A stretch of DNA of 64,000 nucleotides from Puia sp. Lineage in GTDB: Bacteria > Bacteroidota > Bacteroidia > Chitinophagales > Chitinophagaceae. The stretch covers positions 1 to 64,000 of the forward strand of contig JARLGZ010000079.1 in NCBI GenBank assembly GCA_031292515.1, written 5' to 3'. Below the pieces are notes generated by a model. The model was given only the letters and a program-made list of their open reading frames with translations. It searched no databases and had not been told where the DNA came from. The position numbers were made by a program, and so were the translations under genes. Of the stretch, positions 1-11,159 are shown piece after piece; position 1 is the stretch's first letter; each line of letters begins with the position of its first letter.

Positions 1-56
<56 letters not shown>

Positions 57-243
57 GAGCTAAGTTTAAATGGCCTGGCTGTTGTTTCCAACTCTTTCAA
101 TTTATTAAATGGGCTTTGCCCGAAGGACCTATGGTCTTTATTTGAAGAAGTTCTTTTAAAATATTAGTAACCCGAGTAATCGCAAAGCCGGACAATCGTC
201 GGTTTGCAGGCGAGGCCCAGGCCGAGCCCTGGGGGCTACAGTC

Positions 244-318
244 AGATCCGTAGCTCAGCCTGGTTAGAGCACTACACTGATAATGTAGGGGTCAGCAGTT
301 CAAATCTGCTCGGGTCTA
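244..318 (+). tRNA. tRNA-Ile (GAU)
   Basis: A full cloverleaf can be drawn. The acceptor stem pairs AGATCCG (244-250) with CGGGTCT (311-317), with discriminator A at 318. The anticodon stem is CTACA/TGTAG, and the loop CTGATAA gives anticodon GAT at 279-281. The T-loop has the usual TTCAAAT. The 3' CCA is not encoded and must be added by nucleotidyltransferase. Confidence 0.96.
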
Positions 319-380
319 CTATTCGAAAGCTGCGAGCTGGAGTGAGAGAGAAAGAATGATGATGCAGCTCAAAACCGCCT

Positions 381-454
381 GGGGGATTAGCTCAGCTGGC
401 TAGAGCACCTGCCTTGCACGCAGGGGGTCATCGGTTCGAATCCGATATCCTCCA
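381..454 (+). tRNA. tRNA-Ala (UGC)
   Basis: The acceptor stem pairs GGGGGAT (381-387) with ATCCTCC (447-453), with discriminator A at 454. The anticodon stem is CCTGC/GCAGG, and the loop CTTGCAC gives anticodon TGC at 415-417. The T-loop is TTCGAAT. The Ile-Ala pair inside the rRNA spacer is the usual Bacteroidota arrangement. CCA is not encoded. Confidence 0.96.
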
Positions 455-562
455 CTTTTACCAAGTTCTTTTAAACAAACATTGATGTGACTGAAAGGGT
501 CTGTTGGTTCGCAACCATAACATCAGCAAAGCATAGTCCTTTAAACGGGACGACTGCATTTA

Positions 563-573
563 GCTCTTTGACA
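563..573 (+). promoter_or_regulatory. boxA-like antitermination site
   Basis: GCTCTTTGACA resembles the Nus-factor boxA found before 23S genes. It is called from similarity and position only. Confidence 0.5.
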
Positions 574-641
574 TATTGGGAAATAAGTTGTAATACCGAG
601 TAATTACAAGAGGTGAAACTCTATAAAATTTCAATTTTTTT

Positions 642-3511
<2,870 letters not shown>

Positions 3512-3583
3512 ATTTTTTTTTACTTTGGTATTACAACCTCCCAATATGTACATTATTAAATTCGCGAAGGCGGATTGTATGAT

Positions 3584-3697
3584 CTTATGGTGGTTTTGCC
3601 GAGGGTGTTCACCTCTTCCCATACCGAACAGAGAAGTTAAGCCCCTCATGGCCGATGGTACTGCACCACAATGCGGGAGAGTAGGTAGCTGCCATAT
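3584..3697 (+). rRNA. rrf: 5S ribosomal RNA
   Basis: The 5' strand TATGGTGG and the 3' GCTGCCATA form helix I. The inner sequence has the typical CCGAACAGAGAAGTTAAGCC core. It follows the 23S by about 70 bases and is followed by a strong terminator. Boundaries are uncertain by a few bases. Confidence 0.95.
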
Positions 3698-3703
3698 TCT
3701 TTG

Positions 3704-3740
3704 AGCCCTGTCATTTATTTGACAGGGCTTTTTTTGTTTT
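3704..3740 (+). terminator. rRNA operon terminator
   Basis: A perfect 10-bp stem, AGCCCTGTCA/TGACAGGGCT, with a TTTATT loop is followed by a run of eight T. It starts six bases after the 5S gene. Confidence 0.93.
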
Positions 3741-3782
3741 AGGCCATTTGACAGGGTTTCCCCGGTGGCGCTGGCGGACCGG

Positions 3783-5108
3783 CTATATTGCCGAATACCC
3801 CAAGGGCTCCCAGCCTTTTTCATATTTTCTTTGCCAGAGTGCCATCGCAGCCGGGTTGTTGAGGATATGCCCGTTGGAGGGGTCGCAATGAAGGGTCTCT
3901 CCGGTCCGTTGGGCAATATTGGCAAGGTGACAAAGCAGTACGCTCTTGCTGGCTTCGTCGACCGGCGCCGTAAGGGCAGCCTCCCCACGGACGGCGTTTA
4001 CGAAATTCCCGAAATGGTAGAGGTCCATATTACCGCTGGCAGCCACCGGGTTTGTGGGATCCGCCGTCACCTCCGATTTTACTTCTTTTATGAGTTTATT
4101 CTTGTCATCGTATAGCTTGTAGTCTCCACCGCCAAGGTTTACCAGCGTGCCTTTGTCGCCATAGATGATGAATCCCCGGTCGCTGCCTTCTGTAGGGAAA
4201 TGGGTGCAGCTGCGTCCTTCCCAGGTGATCGATTTGCCTTCCGCAAACTCGAAGCTTGCGATCTGCGTGTCGGGCGTCTGCCAGTCATCCTTAAACGCAT
4301 AACGACCACCGGCCGACACCACTTTTTGCGGGAAGTTTACGCCCAGGAACCACCGGCAGCAATCGATCTCATGCGTTCCGTTATTGCATGCCTCCCCGGT
4401 CCCCCAATGCCAGAACCAATGCCAGTTATAATGCACCAGGTTGTCCTGATAATCTCTTCTCGGCGCGGGCCCCTGCCATAGTTCAAAGTCCAGGGTGGAT
4501 GGAACGGGAACCTTTTTGCCGAAACCGATAGACTTCCGGCTATTGGCGTACCAGGCCTTGGCCAGGTACGCATTCCCGATGACCCCTTCTCTAACCTGTT
4601 TGGCAGCATCTATCAGGGAAGGGAAGGATCTTCGCTGGCTACCCATTTGAATATGTTTTCCGTATTTATGAAGCGCCGCTGCCAGCAACTCTCCCTCATA
4701 GGGATTGTGGCCGCATGGCTTCTCGACATAGACATGTTTGCCATGCGAGACGCCCAGCAGGGCAGCGGGGGTATGCCAGTGATCCGGCGCAGCAATTACC
4801 AAGGCATCCAGATCTTTTTGCTCCACCAGTTTCCGGATGTCCGCGAAGACGATGGGCTTTCTGGGGGCGTCCTTCAATGCATTGAGCCCGTTTTGGATGG
4901 CTTTTTGCTCGACATCGCAGATATAGGCCACTTCCACATTCGGCAGCTGGGAGAAGCTTTTGGCCAGGAAGGACCCACGACTGTTTACACCCATCACACC
5001 CACAATCACTTTGTTGCTGGGGGCCTGGCTTCCAAAAATCGGGAAATTGAGAATGGTCAGGCCCGCGCCTGTCAGGGAGCTGTTCCGGAGGAATTGTCTG
5101 CGGTGCAT
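3783..5108 (-). CDS. Gfo/Idh/MocA family oxidoreductase, exported
   Basis: This 441-residue protein is an NAD(P)-dependent sugar or inositol dehydrogenase-like enzyme. The chosen start gives MHRRQFLRNSS, a twin-arginine (RRxFLR) signal at residues 3-8, so export of the folded protein by Tat is likely. A longer in-frame start 81 bases upstream would bury this signal and is less likely. A Rossmann segment (VIVGVMGVNSRG) lies at residues 34-45, and the EKP motif that holds cofactor and substrate at 129-131. The C-terminal half is the oxidoreductase alpha/beta domain. Many secreted members of this family occur in Bacteroidota, often in sugar catabolism, but the substrate cannot be read from the sequence. 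It stands alone between the rRNA operon and a convergently unrelated cell-wall gene, so context does not help. Confidence 0.9.
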   Translation of the reverse strand: MHRRQFLRNSSLTGAGLTILNFPIFGSQAPSNKVIVGVMGVNSRGSFLAKSFSQLPNVEVAYICDVEQKAIQNGLNALKDAPRKPIVFADIRKLVEQKDLDALVIAAPDHWHTPAALLGVSHGKHVYVEKPCGHNPYEGELLAAALHKYGKHIQMGSQRRSFPSLIDAAKQVREGVIGNAYLAKAWYANSRKSIGFGKKVPVPSTLDFELWQGPAPRRDYQDNLVHYNWHWFWHWGTGEACNNGTHEIDCCRWFLGVNFPQKVVSAGGRYAFKDDWQTPDTQIASFEFAEGKSITWEGRSCTHFPTEGSDRGFIIYGDKGTLVNLGGGDYKLYDDKNKLIKEVKSEVTADPTNPVAASGNMDLYHFGNFVNAVRGEAALTAPVDEASKSVLLCHLANIAQRTGETLHCDPSNGHILNNPAAMALWQRKYEKGWEPLGYSAI

Positions 5109-5207
5109 GGCAAGTTGTTTTCTTAAAGTTAATGAATCGGATACAACCGGCAAACGGCAAAACCCAACCGGCCGGGCTATTGGTAACATGAGGCGGTAAA
5201 GCGGATT

Positions 5208-6920
5208 CTAGTTCGCAACCAGGGCAGCCAGCCTGGCGTCCCTTTTGTAAAGGTCTTTCCGGAGGTTGAGCTTTCCGTTCCTGTCCACCCAGGCCGTAAA
5301 ATAGGCGATGAATACCGGAACCTGTTTTTTCAACGTCACATATTGTTCCCGGCCTTTCTTCATGGCCGCAGAGATCTTTTCCGCGGACCATTGCGGCTCA
5401 TCGCGAAGCAGGTAAAGGGCGAGTTTCTCTGCTTCTGCCAACCGGATACACCCATGACTGAATGCCCGGTCTGTTTCTTCAAAAAGTCCTTTTGCGGGGG
5501 TGTCGTGGAGGTAGATATCGTGACTGTTGGGAAAGAGGAATTTTACGGAACCGAGAGGGTTGCCGCTGCCCGGCTTCTGACGGATTGTCTGGCCATTCCA
5601 TTCCATATTGTGCTTTTTCAGGTATGCGGGGTCTCTTTTTATGGCAGGGAGGACCTCTTTTTTCAGGATGCCGGTTGGGATATTCCAATAGGGGCTGAAG
5701 ACGATGTATTTCAGGTTTCCATTGAAGATGACGGTCTCATGTACGTCGCGGCCCACTACGGCTTTCATCGTAAAGATGAGCGAGTCTTTTTGGAAAGCGA
5801 ACAGGTGGAAGGCTGGGATATTGACGATCAGGTAGTCGTCGTTCAGGGATACGGGTACCCAGCGGTATCTCTCCATGTTGACGATCAGTTGCCGGATACG
5901 ATCCGTTAGCGGGGTATTGATATCCCTTAATGTGGCGGGGCCTAATATTCCATCCGTCTTCATGCCTGTCCTTTCCTGGTAGTTTTTGACGCCTTCTTCC
6001 AAATCCGGGTCATAAAGCGTACTGCCGCTGTTACCGGCGAGGTCTCCCAGCAGGAAAAGTCTGTCACGGATAGTCCTGATAGATCCTGCTGTATCGCCGG
6101 GTTTGTAAGACTTCCGTGCTGAAGAGAAGGAGGGCCAATTCCCCGGGGTTTCCAGCTCCCGGTATTTCTTCAGATAGCTCCGGAGCAGATTGTATTGGCG
6201 GTAGCTATAGCCATAGCGGATCAGGGCGGAGGAGGTGTCTCGCAGCAGGGAGTCCATGAGGGCCGGCAGGTCCAACCTTTTTCTCGGCAGGAACCAATTC
6301 ATGGACCGTGTCTTGTTTTCGGGAAGTCCCTGCCAGGCCAAACCGGCATAATTGAAGTATTGTGCCGTCAGCATAAGTTCTTTTTCCGTGTATCCGTTTC
6401 CGGTAATTCGGGTGTCGCCCGGGCTGTTTTCGGGAGGGCCTGTAAATTCGTTCATCAGGGCGGCCAGGGTATCCTTGTAAGGGATCTTATCCGGGATGCC
6501 TTCGTCTGTGATGTTCATGACGCGGTTGAACAGGTTGTCGGCCTGCTCTATCACCCCTTTTTTGTCGTACCAGGCATAGGCGTAGGACCTTCCGGCATAG
6601 AACCGTTGCAGGTCTTTTTGAAGGGGACCGAAAACCGGGAACCGGCGGATAAACAGAGGAATCAGGCTGCTGTCAAAACGGATGACTTCCTGGGGGCTGA
6701 AATTCCCGGGTATGGACGCATCCTGCTGTTGAGGACCCTCGGCCTGTGCTGCCCGGTTCTGGTAGGTATTGCCTGGCGGGTTGGCCGTGGACGCCGCAGG
6801 ACGATCGTCTGGTTTTTGCGGATGGTCCCGACAGCCTGTTGCCGCGGGGAATAGCCAGCAAAGAGAGGAAGCAAGGACGAATGAGGCCAGTGCCCTGAAA
6901 TTTCCGAAAGGAGGAGTCAT
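5208..6920 (-). CDS. L,D-transpeptidase (YcbB-type) lipoprotein
   Basis: This 570-residue enzyme is expected to form 3-3 crosslinks in peptidoglycan or attach proteins to it. The start was chosen at MTPPFGNF because it gives a lipoprotein signal ending in AATGC (Cys30). A second start 54 bases upstream would lengthen the signal without need. The order is an N-terminal scaffold domain, a peptidoglycan-binding-1 repeat near residues 300-370 (DGILGPATL), then the YkuD catalytic domain. The catalytic motif SHGCIRL places the nucleophile at Cys491, with His in YLHDTP. The length fits the YcbB/LdtD group, which is longer than simple YkuD proteins. Lipid anchoring faces it into the periplasm. The gene is isolated, with 99 bases to the oxidoreductase downstream. 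Confidence 0.92.
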   Translation of the reverse strand: MTPPFGNFRALASFVLASSLCWLFPAATGCRDHPQKPDDRPAASTANPPGNTYQNRAAQAEGPQQQDASIPGNFSPQEVIRFDSSLIPLFIRRFPVFGPLQKDLQRFYAGRSYAYAWYDKKGVIEQADNLFNRVMNITDEGIPDKIPYKDTLAALMNEFTGPPENSPGDTRITGNGYTEKELMLTAQYFNYAGLAWQGLPENKTRSMNWFLPRKRLDLPALMDSLLRDTSSALIRYGYSYRQYNLLRSYLKKYRELETPGNWPSFSSARKSYKPGDTAGSIRTIRDRLFLLGDLAGNSGSTLYDPDLEEGVKNYQERTGMKTDGILGPATLRDINTPLTDRIRQLIVNMERYRWVPVSLNDDYLIVNIPAFHLFAFQKDSLIFTMKAVVGRDVHETVIFNGNLKYIVFSPYWNIPTGILKKEVLPAIKRDPAYLKKHNMEWNGQTIRQKPGSGNPLGSVKFLFPNSHDIYLHDTPAKGLFEETDRAFSHGCIRLAEAEKLALYLLRDEPQWSAEKISAAMKKGREQYVTLKKQVPVFIAYFTAWVDRNGKLNLRKDLYKRDARLAALVAN

Positions 6921-6973
6921 GGAAATGGGATTCGAATTTTGAAAGCAGATTCCGGGCAGGAAGAGGAGGGGCA

Positions 6974-7006
6974 TAAAAAAATCCTTCCCCGTTCAAGGAA
7001 GGATTT
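6974..7006 (-). terminator. terminator of the RRM gene
   Basis: The arms AAATCCTTCC/GGAAGGATTT enclose a short loop and are followed, on the minus strand, by seven T. It lies 29 bases after the stop of the RNA-binding protein gene and just before the start of the transpeptidase gene. Confidence 0.85.
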
Positions 7007-7034
7007 TGCAAACAAAGATGTATTGATTGATAAA

Positions 7035-7409
7035 TTAATAATCCCTGTTGTAGCCACCGCCGCCACCGCCGCGGTCGTAACCACCTTTTTTGTAACCACC
7101 GCCGCCGCCGCTACCGCCGCCGAAGCTTCTTTTCTTGTAGCCACCGCCACTGCCGCCGCTGCCTTGTTGTTTTGGCTGCGACTCGTTTACGATGATCTTG
7201 CGACCCATAACTTCGCTGTCATACAGGTTCGTGATGGCCGCCTGAGCTTCTCCGTCGTCTTCCATTTCTACGAAACCGAAGCCTTTGCTACGGCCGGAAA
7301 CTTTGTCCTTTACGATTTTGGCAGATGCAACGGTGCCGTGTTGTTCAAAAAGGTTTCTGAGATCCTCATCTGTCATTTGCCAGGAGAGGTTACCTACATA
7401 AATGTTCAT
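7035..7409 (-). CDS. glycine-rich RRM RNA-binding protein
   Basis: This 124-residue protein has one RNA-recognition motif and a disordered tail. RNP2 is IYVGNL (residues 3-8) and RNP1 is KGFGFVEM (42-49). From about residue 83 the tail is built of Gly runs broken by Tyr-Lys-Lys and Arg, like plant cold-inducible glycine-rich proteins. Such proteins are common in Bacteroidota and cyanobacteria and probably act as RNA chaperones, possibly in a phylum without Hfq in many members. The start at MNIYVGNL is the family start; upstream in-frame codons are not RRM. A purine-rich AAGGAGAG at 7437-7444, more than 25 bases before the start, is too far to act as a normal ribosome site. The gene is monocistronic with its own terminator. 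Confidence 0.93.
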   Translation of the reverse strand: MNIYVGNLSWQMTDEDLRNLFEQHGTVASAKIVKDKVSGRSKGFGFVEMEDDGEAQAAITNLYDSEVMGRKIIVNESQPKQQGSGGSGGGYKKRSFGGGSGGGGGYKKGGYDRGGGGGGYNRDY

Positions 7410-7696
7410 TGTACAAAAAATTAAAAAATGAAAAAAACCACTCTCCTTATTATTTAGACTATTTGAACTGAGGAATCTGACTAAAAAGAAAGCTGCGACA
7501 GTACACAATAACAAAAAATAATAGAGCTATTGTAAAGATAGGGATTTTTATTACTTATTTAAATTTTTACTAAATCTCCGGAAAATGCTGCTAATGGCGG
7601 TTTTAGGGGGTTAAACGGTCGGTTAAAAGGATATTCCGGGGGGCGGTTTTGACGTTTTTTAACGAATCGGGGGCAACTCATTGTATGTCGATAAAA
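7410..7696. other. intergenic region upstream of the RRM gene
   Basis: About 290 AT-rich bases hold no credible ORF. The region must contain the RRM gene promoter and a leader on the minus strand, but no clear TTTG/TAnnTTTG pair was found. The terminator of the rplI operon lies at its far end. Confidence 0.6.
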
Positions 7697-7730
7697 AAAG
7701 CCCGTGATTTATTCACGGGCTTTAAAAAAA
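7691..7730 (-). terminator. terminator of the rpsF-rpsR-rplI operon
   Basis: The arms AAAGCCCGTGA/TCACGGGCTTT form an 11-bp stem, followed on the minus strand by a T-rich tract. It lies about 30 bases after the rplI stop. Confidence 0.93.
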
Positions 7731-7752
7731 AGGTATTTGCCTTATAAAGTAA

Positions 7753-8199
7753 TTACTCAGCAATCACTTCGAACTCGACGTCGGTCTCGTTGCCGTTTCC
7801 GAAATCGATGCGGGCCTTATAGGAGCCCAGTTCCTTGACCTCGTCCGTGATATGGATCCGGCGACGGTCGATCTCATATCCTTTCTGGTCGCGGATAGCA
7901 CGGGCAAGCTGGACGCTCGTCACGCTGCCGAATATCTTACCGCTTGTGCCGGATTTGGCGCCGATCTTCAGCGGGGAAGATTTCAGCACTTCGATGACTT
8001 TGTTGATCTCCGCCAGCAGTTTGGCTTCTTTTTTCTTCAATTGCTTGACGCGTTCTTCCAGCTGTTTCAGGTTGGAAGGGTTGGCTTCAACTGCCAATTT
8101 GCGGGGGATCAGGTAGTTGCGGCCATAACCGTTCTTCACGCTCACTTTTTCATGCGCGGCGCCCAGGTTATCTACGTCTTGAATTAAAATGACTTCCAT
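7753..8199 (-). CDS. rplI: 50S ribosomal protein L9
   Basis: The 148-residue protein begins MEVILIQDVDNLG, the typical L9 N-terminus, with the NGYGRNYLIPR motif at about residues 23-33. A long connecting helix (about 40-75, charged Lys/Glu) links to the C-terminal RNA-binding domain. An ORF start 18 bases further upstream was rejected because L9 starts at MEVIL. It is the last gene of the rpsF-rpsR-rplI operon and is followed by a strong terminator. Confidence 0.97.
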   Translation of the reverse strand: MEVILIQDVDNLGAAHEKVSVKNGYGRNYLIPRKLAVEANPSNLKQLEERVKQLKKKEAKLLAEINKVIEVLKSSPLKIGAKSGTSGKIFGSVTSVQLARAIRDQKGYEIDRRRIHITDEVKELGSYKARIDFGNGNETDVEFEVIAE

Positions 8200-8223
8200 T
8201 TTTTTGTTTTTGTTCACTCCAAG

Positions 8224-8241
8224 CCCCCGATCCAGCGGGGG
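8224..8241 (-). other. GC-rich hairpin between rpsR and rplI
   Basis: A 5-bp G/C-only stem (CCCCC/GGGGG) with an 8-base loop sits in the 98-base gap between rpsR and rplI, the only sizeable gap in this operon. It may be an RNA processing or attenuation element. There is no T tract. Called from base pairing alone. Confidence 0.4.
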
Positions 8242-8297
8242 ACTGTCCTCCCATGGGCATTCCAGGCGGAATCCTACGGGGAGTTAGGAAATGAGGC

Positions 8298-8564
8298 TTA
8301 CTTTAAAAGGTCTGTTACATACGGCAATAGTGCCATCTGGCGGGCTTTTTTCACCGCGTCGGATACTTTGCGCTGATATTTCAGGGAGTTTCCGGTAATG
8401 CGGCGGGGCAATAATTTACCCTGCTCGTTCAGGAATTTTTTAAGGAATTCGGCATCCTTATAGTCGACATACTTGATGCCATACTTTTTGAAGCGGCAGA
8501 ACTTCTTTGCGCGCTTCTCGGGCTTAATCGCCGTCAGGTACTTAATTTCATTTGCTTTTGCCAT
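8298..8564 (-). CDS. rpsR: 30S ribosomal protein S18
   Basis: The 88-residue protein is of normal length. It has the S18 core [17 protein letters not shown] near residues 52-68 and the ending [10 protein letters not shown]. It starts two bases after the rpsF stop, so the two genes are co-transcribed and likely translationally coupled; S6 and S18 form a dimer before assembly into the platform of the 30S subunit. Confidence 0.97.
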   Translation of the reverse strand: MAKANEIKYLTAIKPEKRAKKFCRFKKYGIKYVDYKDAEFLKKFLNEQGKLLPRRITGNSLKYQRKVSDAVKKARQMALLPYVTDLLK

Positions 8565-8566
8565 GA

Positions 8567-8920
8567 TTAAGCCTCCACTTTTTCGGTTCCTGTAGGTGCG
8601 CCACTTCTCTTTCTGGTATTGTACTCGACGGCGTATTTATCGAGTTTTGTACCCATGAAACGTAACACGGTTTCGTCGCGGAGAATCTGAATCTTCAGTT
8701 TCTCATTGAAGTCGGATGGCGCACTGTACTCCAGAACCCAGTATAAACCGGTCGTTTTTTTCTGGATCGGATACGCCAGTGATTTAAGACCCCAGGGATT
8801 TTCGTGCACTACTTCGCCTCCATTCTCTTTTATGAAGGCCGTGTATTTTTTCTGAGCGACTTTAAAGTCTTCCTCAGACAGCACAGGGGTAAAAATCACC
8901 ATCAATTCGTAATTGCTCAT
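8567..8920 (-). CDS. rpsF: 30S ribosomal protein S6
   Basis: The 117-residue protein begins [14 protein letters not shown], the S6 beta-strand start, and keeps the [18 protein letters not shown] motif that contacts S18. First gene of the operon. A Bacteroidota promoter lies about 48 bases upstream. Its leader is only about 40 bases, so the S6:S18-binding leader structure known in other bacteria is not evident. Confidence 0.97.
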   Translation of the reverse strand: MSNYELMVIFTPVLSEEDFKVAQKKYTAFIKENGGEVVHENPWGLKSLAYPIQKKTTGLYWVLEYSAPSDFNEKLKIQILRDETVLRFMGTKLDKYAVEYNTRKRSGAPTGTEKVEA

Positions 8921-8967
8921 GATCCCTGTTTAATTTAGTTAAAAAATAGAAAATGACAAATGGGCTG

Positions 8968-8998
8968 CAAAGGTAATGTATTTGGGCCAAAGGGCAAT
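8968..8998 (-). promoter_or_regulatory. promoter of rpsF-rpsR-rplI
   Basis: On the minus strand an ATTG (-33) at 8995-8998 is followed, after 19 bases, by TACCTTTG (-7) at 8968-8975, a full match to the TAnnTTTG consensus of the Bacteroidota primary sigma factor. Confidence 0.75.
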
Positions 8999-9275
8999 GG
9001 TTTTGAGGGATAAAGTTTGGATTAGCGGGACGGGGCAGCAAATATACTACAAGACCGGGATAGGGGGCCGGCACCGGGAAAGCACGAATTTATTTTATTA
9101 ATAACCAATTATTTATACCAATCTTTGACAGTGTGTCAGGGGAGGCGAGACTGGCATTCGGTTTGTTGGCGAAGGAATTTGCAGTGCGATGAGCGACAGG
9201 ATCCGTGCACGCCGGCCCAAACATGGCAAAGGAAAAAAAAGAACCATATCAAAAACCTACTATAAAAAAACAACT

Positions 9276-11159
9276 ATGCAAAAAGGAAACATACGTGTCC
9301 AGACGGAGAACATCTTTCCCATCATCAAGAAATTTTTGTACAGCGAGCACGATATTTTCATCAGGGAATTGGTGAGTAACGCCGTCGATGCTACCCGGAA
9401 GCTGCAGACCCTCTCTTCGATGGGAGAGGCCAAAGGCGAACTGGGGGATATCGGTATCGAGCTAAGGCTGGATAAGGAAAATAAGACGATCACGATCTCG
9501 GACAAGGGGATCGGGATGACCGGGGAAGAGGTCGATAAATACCTTAACCAGGTGGCATTCAGCGGCGCGGAGGAGTTCCTGGACAAATATAAAGGGCAGA
9601 ACGAGGCGACGATCATCGGGCATTTCGGGCTGGGCTTTTATTCCTCTTTCATGGTGAGTGAGCGGGTGGAGGTTTTTACAAAAAGCTATAAAGAGGGGGC
9701 GCCGGCTGTCAGATGGGAGTGCGACGGGAGTCCGGAGTTCACGCTCGAAGAAACCAGCAAGGAAGGTCGCGGAACGGACATCGTTTTACATATCAACGAA
9801 GAGAGCAGCGAGTTCCTGGACGCGGAACGGATCCGTACTGTCCTTAAGAAGTTCTGCCGTTTCCTGCCGGTACCCATTCATTTCGAAGGCCAACAGATAA
9901 ACCAGACACAACCTGCCTGGACCCGCAAACCGTCCGAACTGACGGCCCAGGACTACCAGGATTTTTACAAGGAGTTGTATCCCTTCAGCGAAGCGCCGCT
10001 GTTCTGGATTCACCTGAATGTGGACTATCCCTTCAACCTGACGGGGATCCTCTATTTCCCGAAGATCAAACAGAGCTATGAGATCCAGAAGGATAAGATA
10101 CAACTGTACAGCAACCAGGTCTTTGTGACCGACGAGGTCAAGGATATCGTGCCCGAGTTCCTGATGTTGCTGCATGGGGTGATCGACAGTCCGGATATTC
10201 CGCTCAATGTCAGCCGCAGTTATCTGCAGGGAGATCCGAATGTCAGGAAGATCAATAGTCATATCACCCGGAAAGTGGCCGATAAGCTGGATGAGTTATT
10301 CAATAAGGAGCGCAGGGAATTCCAGGAGAAATGGGAAAGCCTCGGACTGTTTGTCAAATATGGAATGATGACCGACGACAAATTCCGGGAGAAGGCGGAA
10401 AAGTTCCTGATCCTGGAAGAAACAGGTACACCCGCCGGAGTTGCTTCGGGAGCCGAAAACGCATCGTCGGCGAATTTTTACACGCTGGAAGAATACAAAC
10501 TGGCGACCGAGACGCTGCAAAAGAACAAGGAAGGCAAGACCGTCATCATTTATACTTCCAATCCCATACAGCAGGACAGCTATATACAGGCGGCCGTGGC
10601 GAAAGGTTATAAAGTCGTCATCCTGGAGACCATCGTGGATGCGGCCTTTATCAACCAGATGGAATCCAAATGGGAGAATGTACATTTTATCAGGGTGGAC
10701 GCCGATATAGCGGACAACCTTGTCGATAAGGCGGAATCCGGTGAGTCTGTACTATCGAAGGAAGAGGAAGAGAGTCTCAAAGCCCTGTTTGCTTTCCAGG
10801 TGCCTTCCCTGCATATCACCGTCGAGGTAAAAGGGTTGAGTGCCGAATCGGCCCCTGTGGTGGCGACTCGTCCCGAGTTTATGCGGCGCATGAAAGATAT
10901 GGCGGCGGTGAGTGGACCGATGGGCGGCTTCTACGCGAATATGCCCGATGAGGTCACGCTGACCATCAATGGTAATCATCCGATCTATCAGTCTCTCCTG
11001 CAACAGGAAGACCTTTCAAAGCAGGAAAAGCTGGCGCATAACCTGGCCGATCTGGCCCTGCTTTCACAGGGCTTGCTGAAGGGCAATGAGCTGACCACGT
11101 TTATCAATCGCAGCGTGGAACTGCTGGCGGGAGAAAAGAAGAGCAAAATTATCGTCTAG
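9276..11159 (+). CDS. htpG: molecular chaperone HtpG (Hsp90)
   Basis: This 627-residue ATP-dependent cytosolic chaperone has the GHKL ATPase domain first: FIRELVSNAVDA places the catalytic Glu at residue 31 and the Mg-binding Asn at 35, followed by DKGIGMT and the GHFGLGFYSSFMV lid. Middle and C-terminal dimer domains follow. The C-terminus lacks MEEVD, as in bacteria. An ORF extension of 29 Lys/Arg-rich residues upstream is not part of the family; MQKGNIRVQTE is the usual Bacteroidota start. The TAG stop lies in the palindrome CTAG shared with the convergent recJ stop, so the two genes overlap by four bases. No clear promoter was found. Confidence 0.97.
   Translation: MQKGNIRVQTENIFPIIKKFLYSEHDIFIRELVSNAVDATRKLQTLSSMGEAKGELGDIGIELRLDKENKTITISDKGIGMTGEEVDKYLNQVAFSGAEEFLDKYKGQNEATIIGHFGLGFYSSFMVSERVEVFTKSYKEGAPAVRWECDGSPEFTLEETSKEGRGTDIVLHINEESSEFLDAERIRTVLKKFCRFLPVPIHFEGQQINQTQPAWTRKPSELTAQDYQDFYKELYPFSEAPLFWIHLNVDYPFNLTGILYFPKIKQSYEIQKDKIQLYSNQVFVTDEVKDIVPEFLMLLHGVIDSPDIPLNVSRSYLQGDPNVRKINSHITRKVADKLDELFNKERREFQEKWESLGLFVKYGMMTDDKFREKAEKFLILEETGTPAGVASGAENASSANFYTLEEYKLATETLQKNKEGKTVIIYTSNPIQQDSYIQAAVAKGYKVVILETIVDAAFINQMESKWENVHFIRVDADIADNLVDKAESGESVLSKEEEESLKALFAFQVPSLHITVEVKGLSAESAPVVATRPEFMRRMKDMAAVSGPMGGFYANMPDEVTLTINGNHPIYQSLLQQEDLSKQEKLAHNLADLALLSQGLLKGNELTTFINRSVELLAGEKKSKIIV

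Larger units (their letters stand above)
57..641 (+). other. 16S-23S internal transcribed spacer
   Basis: The spacer carries tRNA-Ile and tRNA-Ala and is otherwise non-coding. A boxA-like antitermination sequence, GCTCTTTGACA, lies at 563-573, about 70 bases before the 23S 5' end, where rRNA operons usually have one. No protein gene is seen. Confidence 0.85.

Noticed and set aside
9189-9275. N-terminal extension of htpG by 29 residues
   Set aside because: The Lys/Arg-rich extension is not part of the Hsp90 family and the normal Bacteroidota start MQKGNIRVQTE is present.
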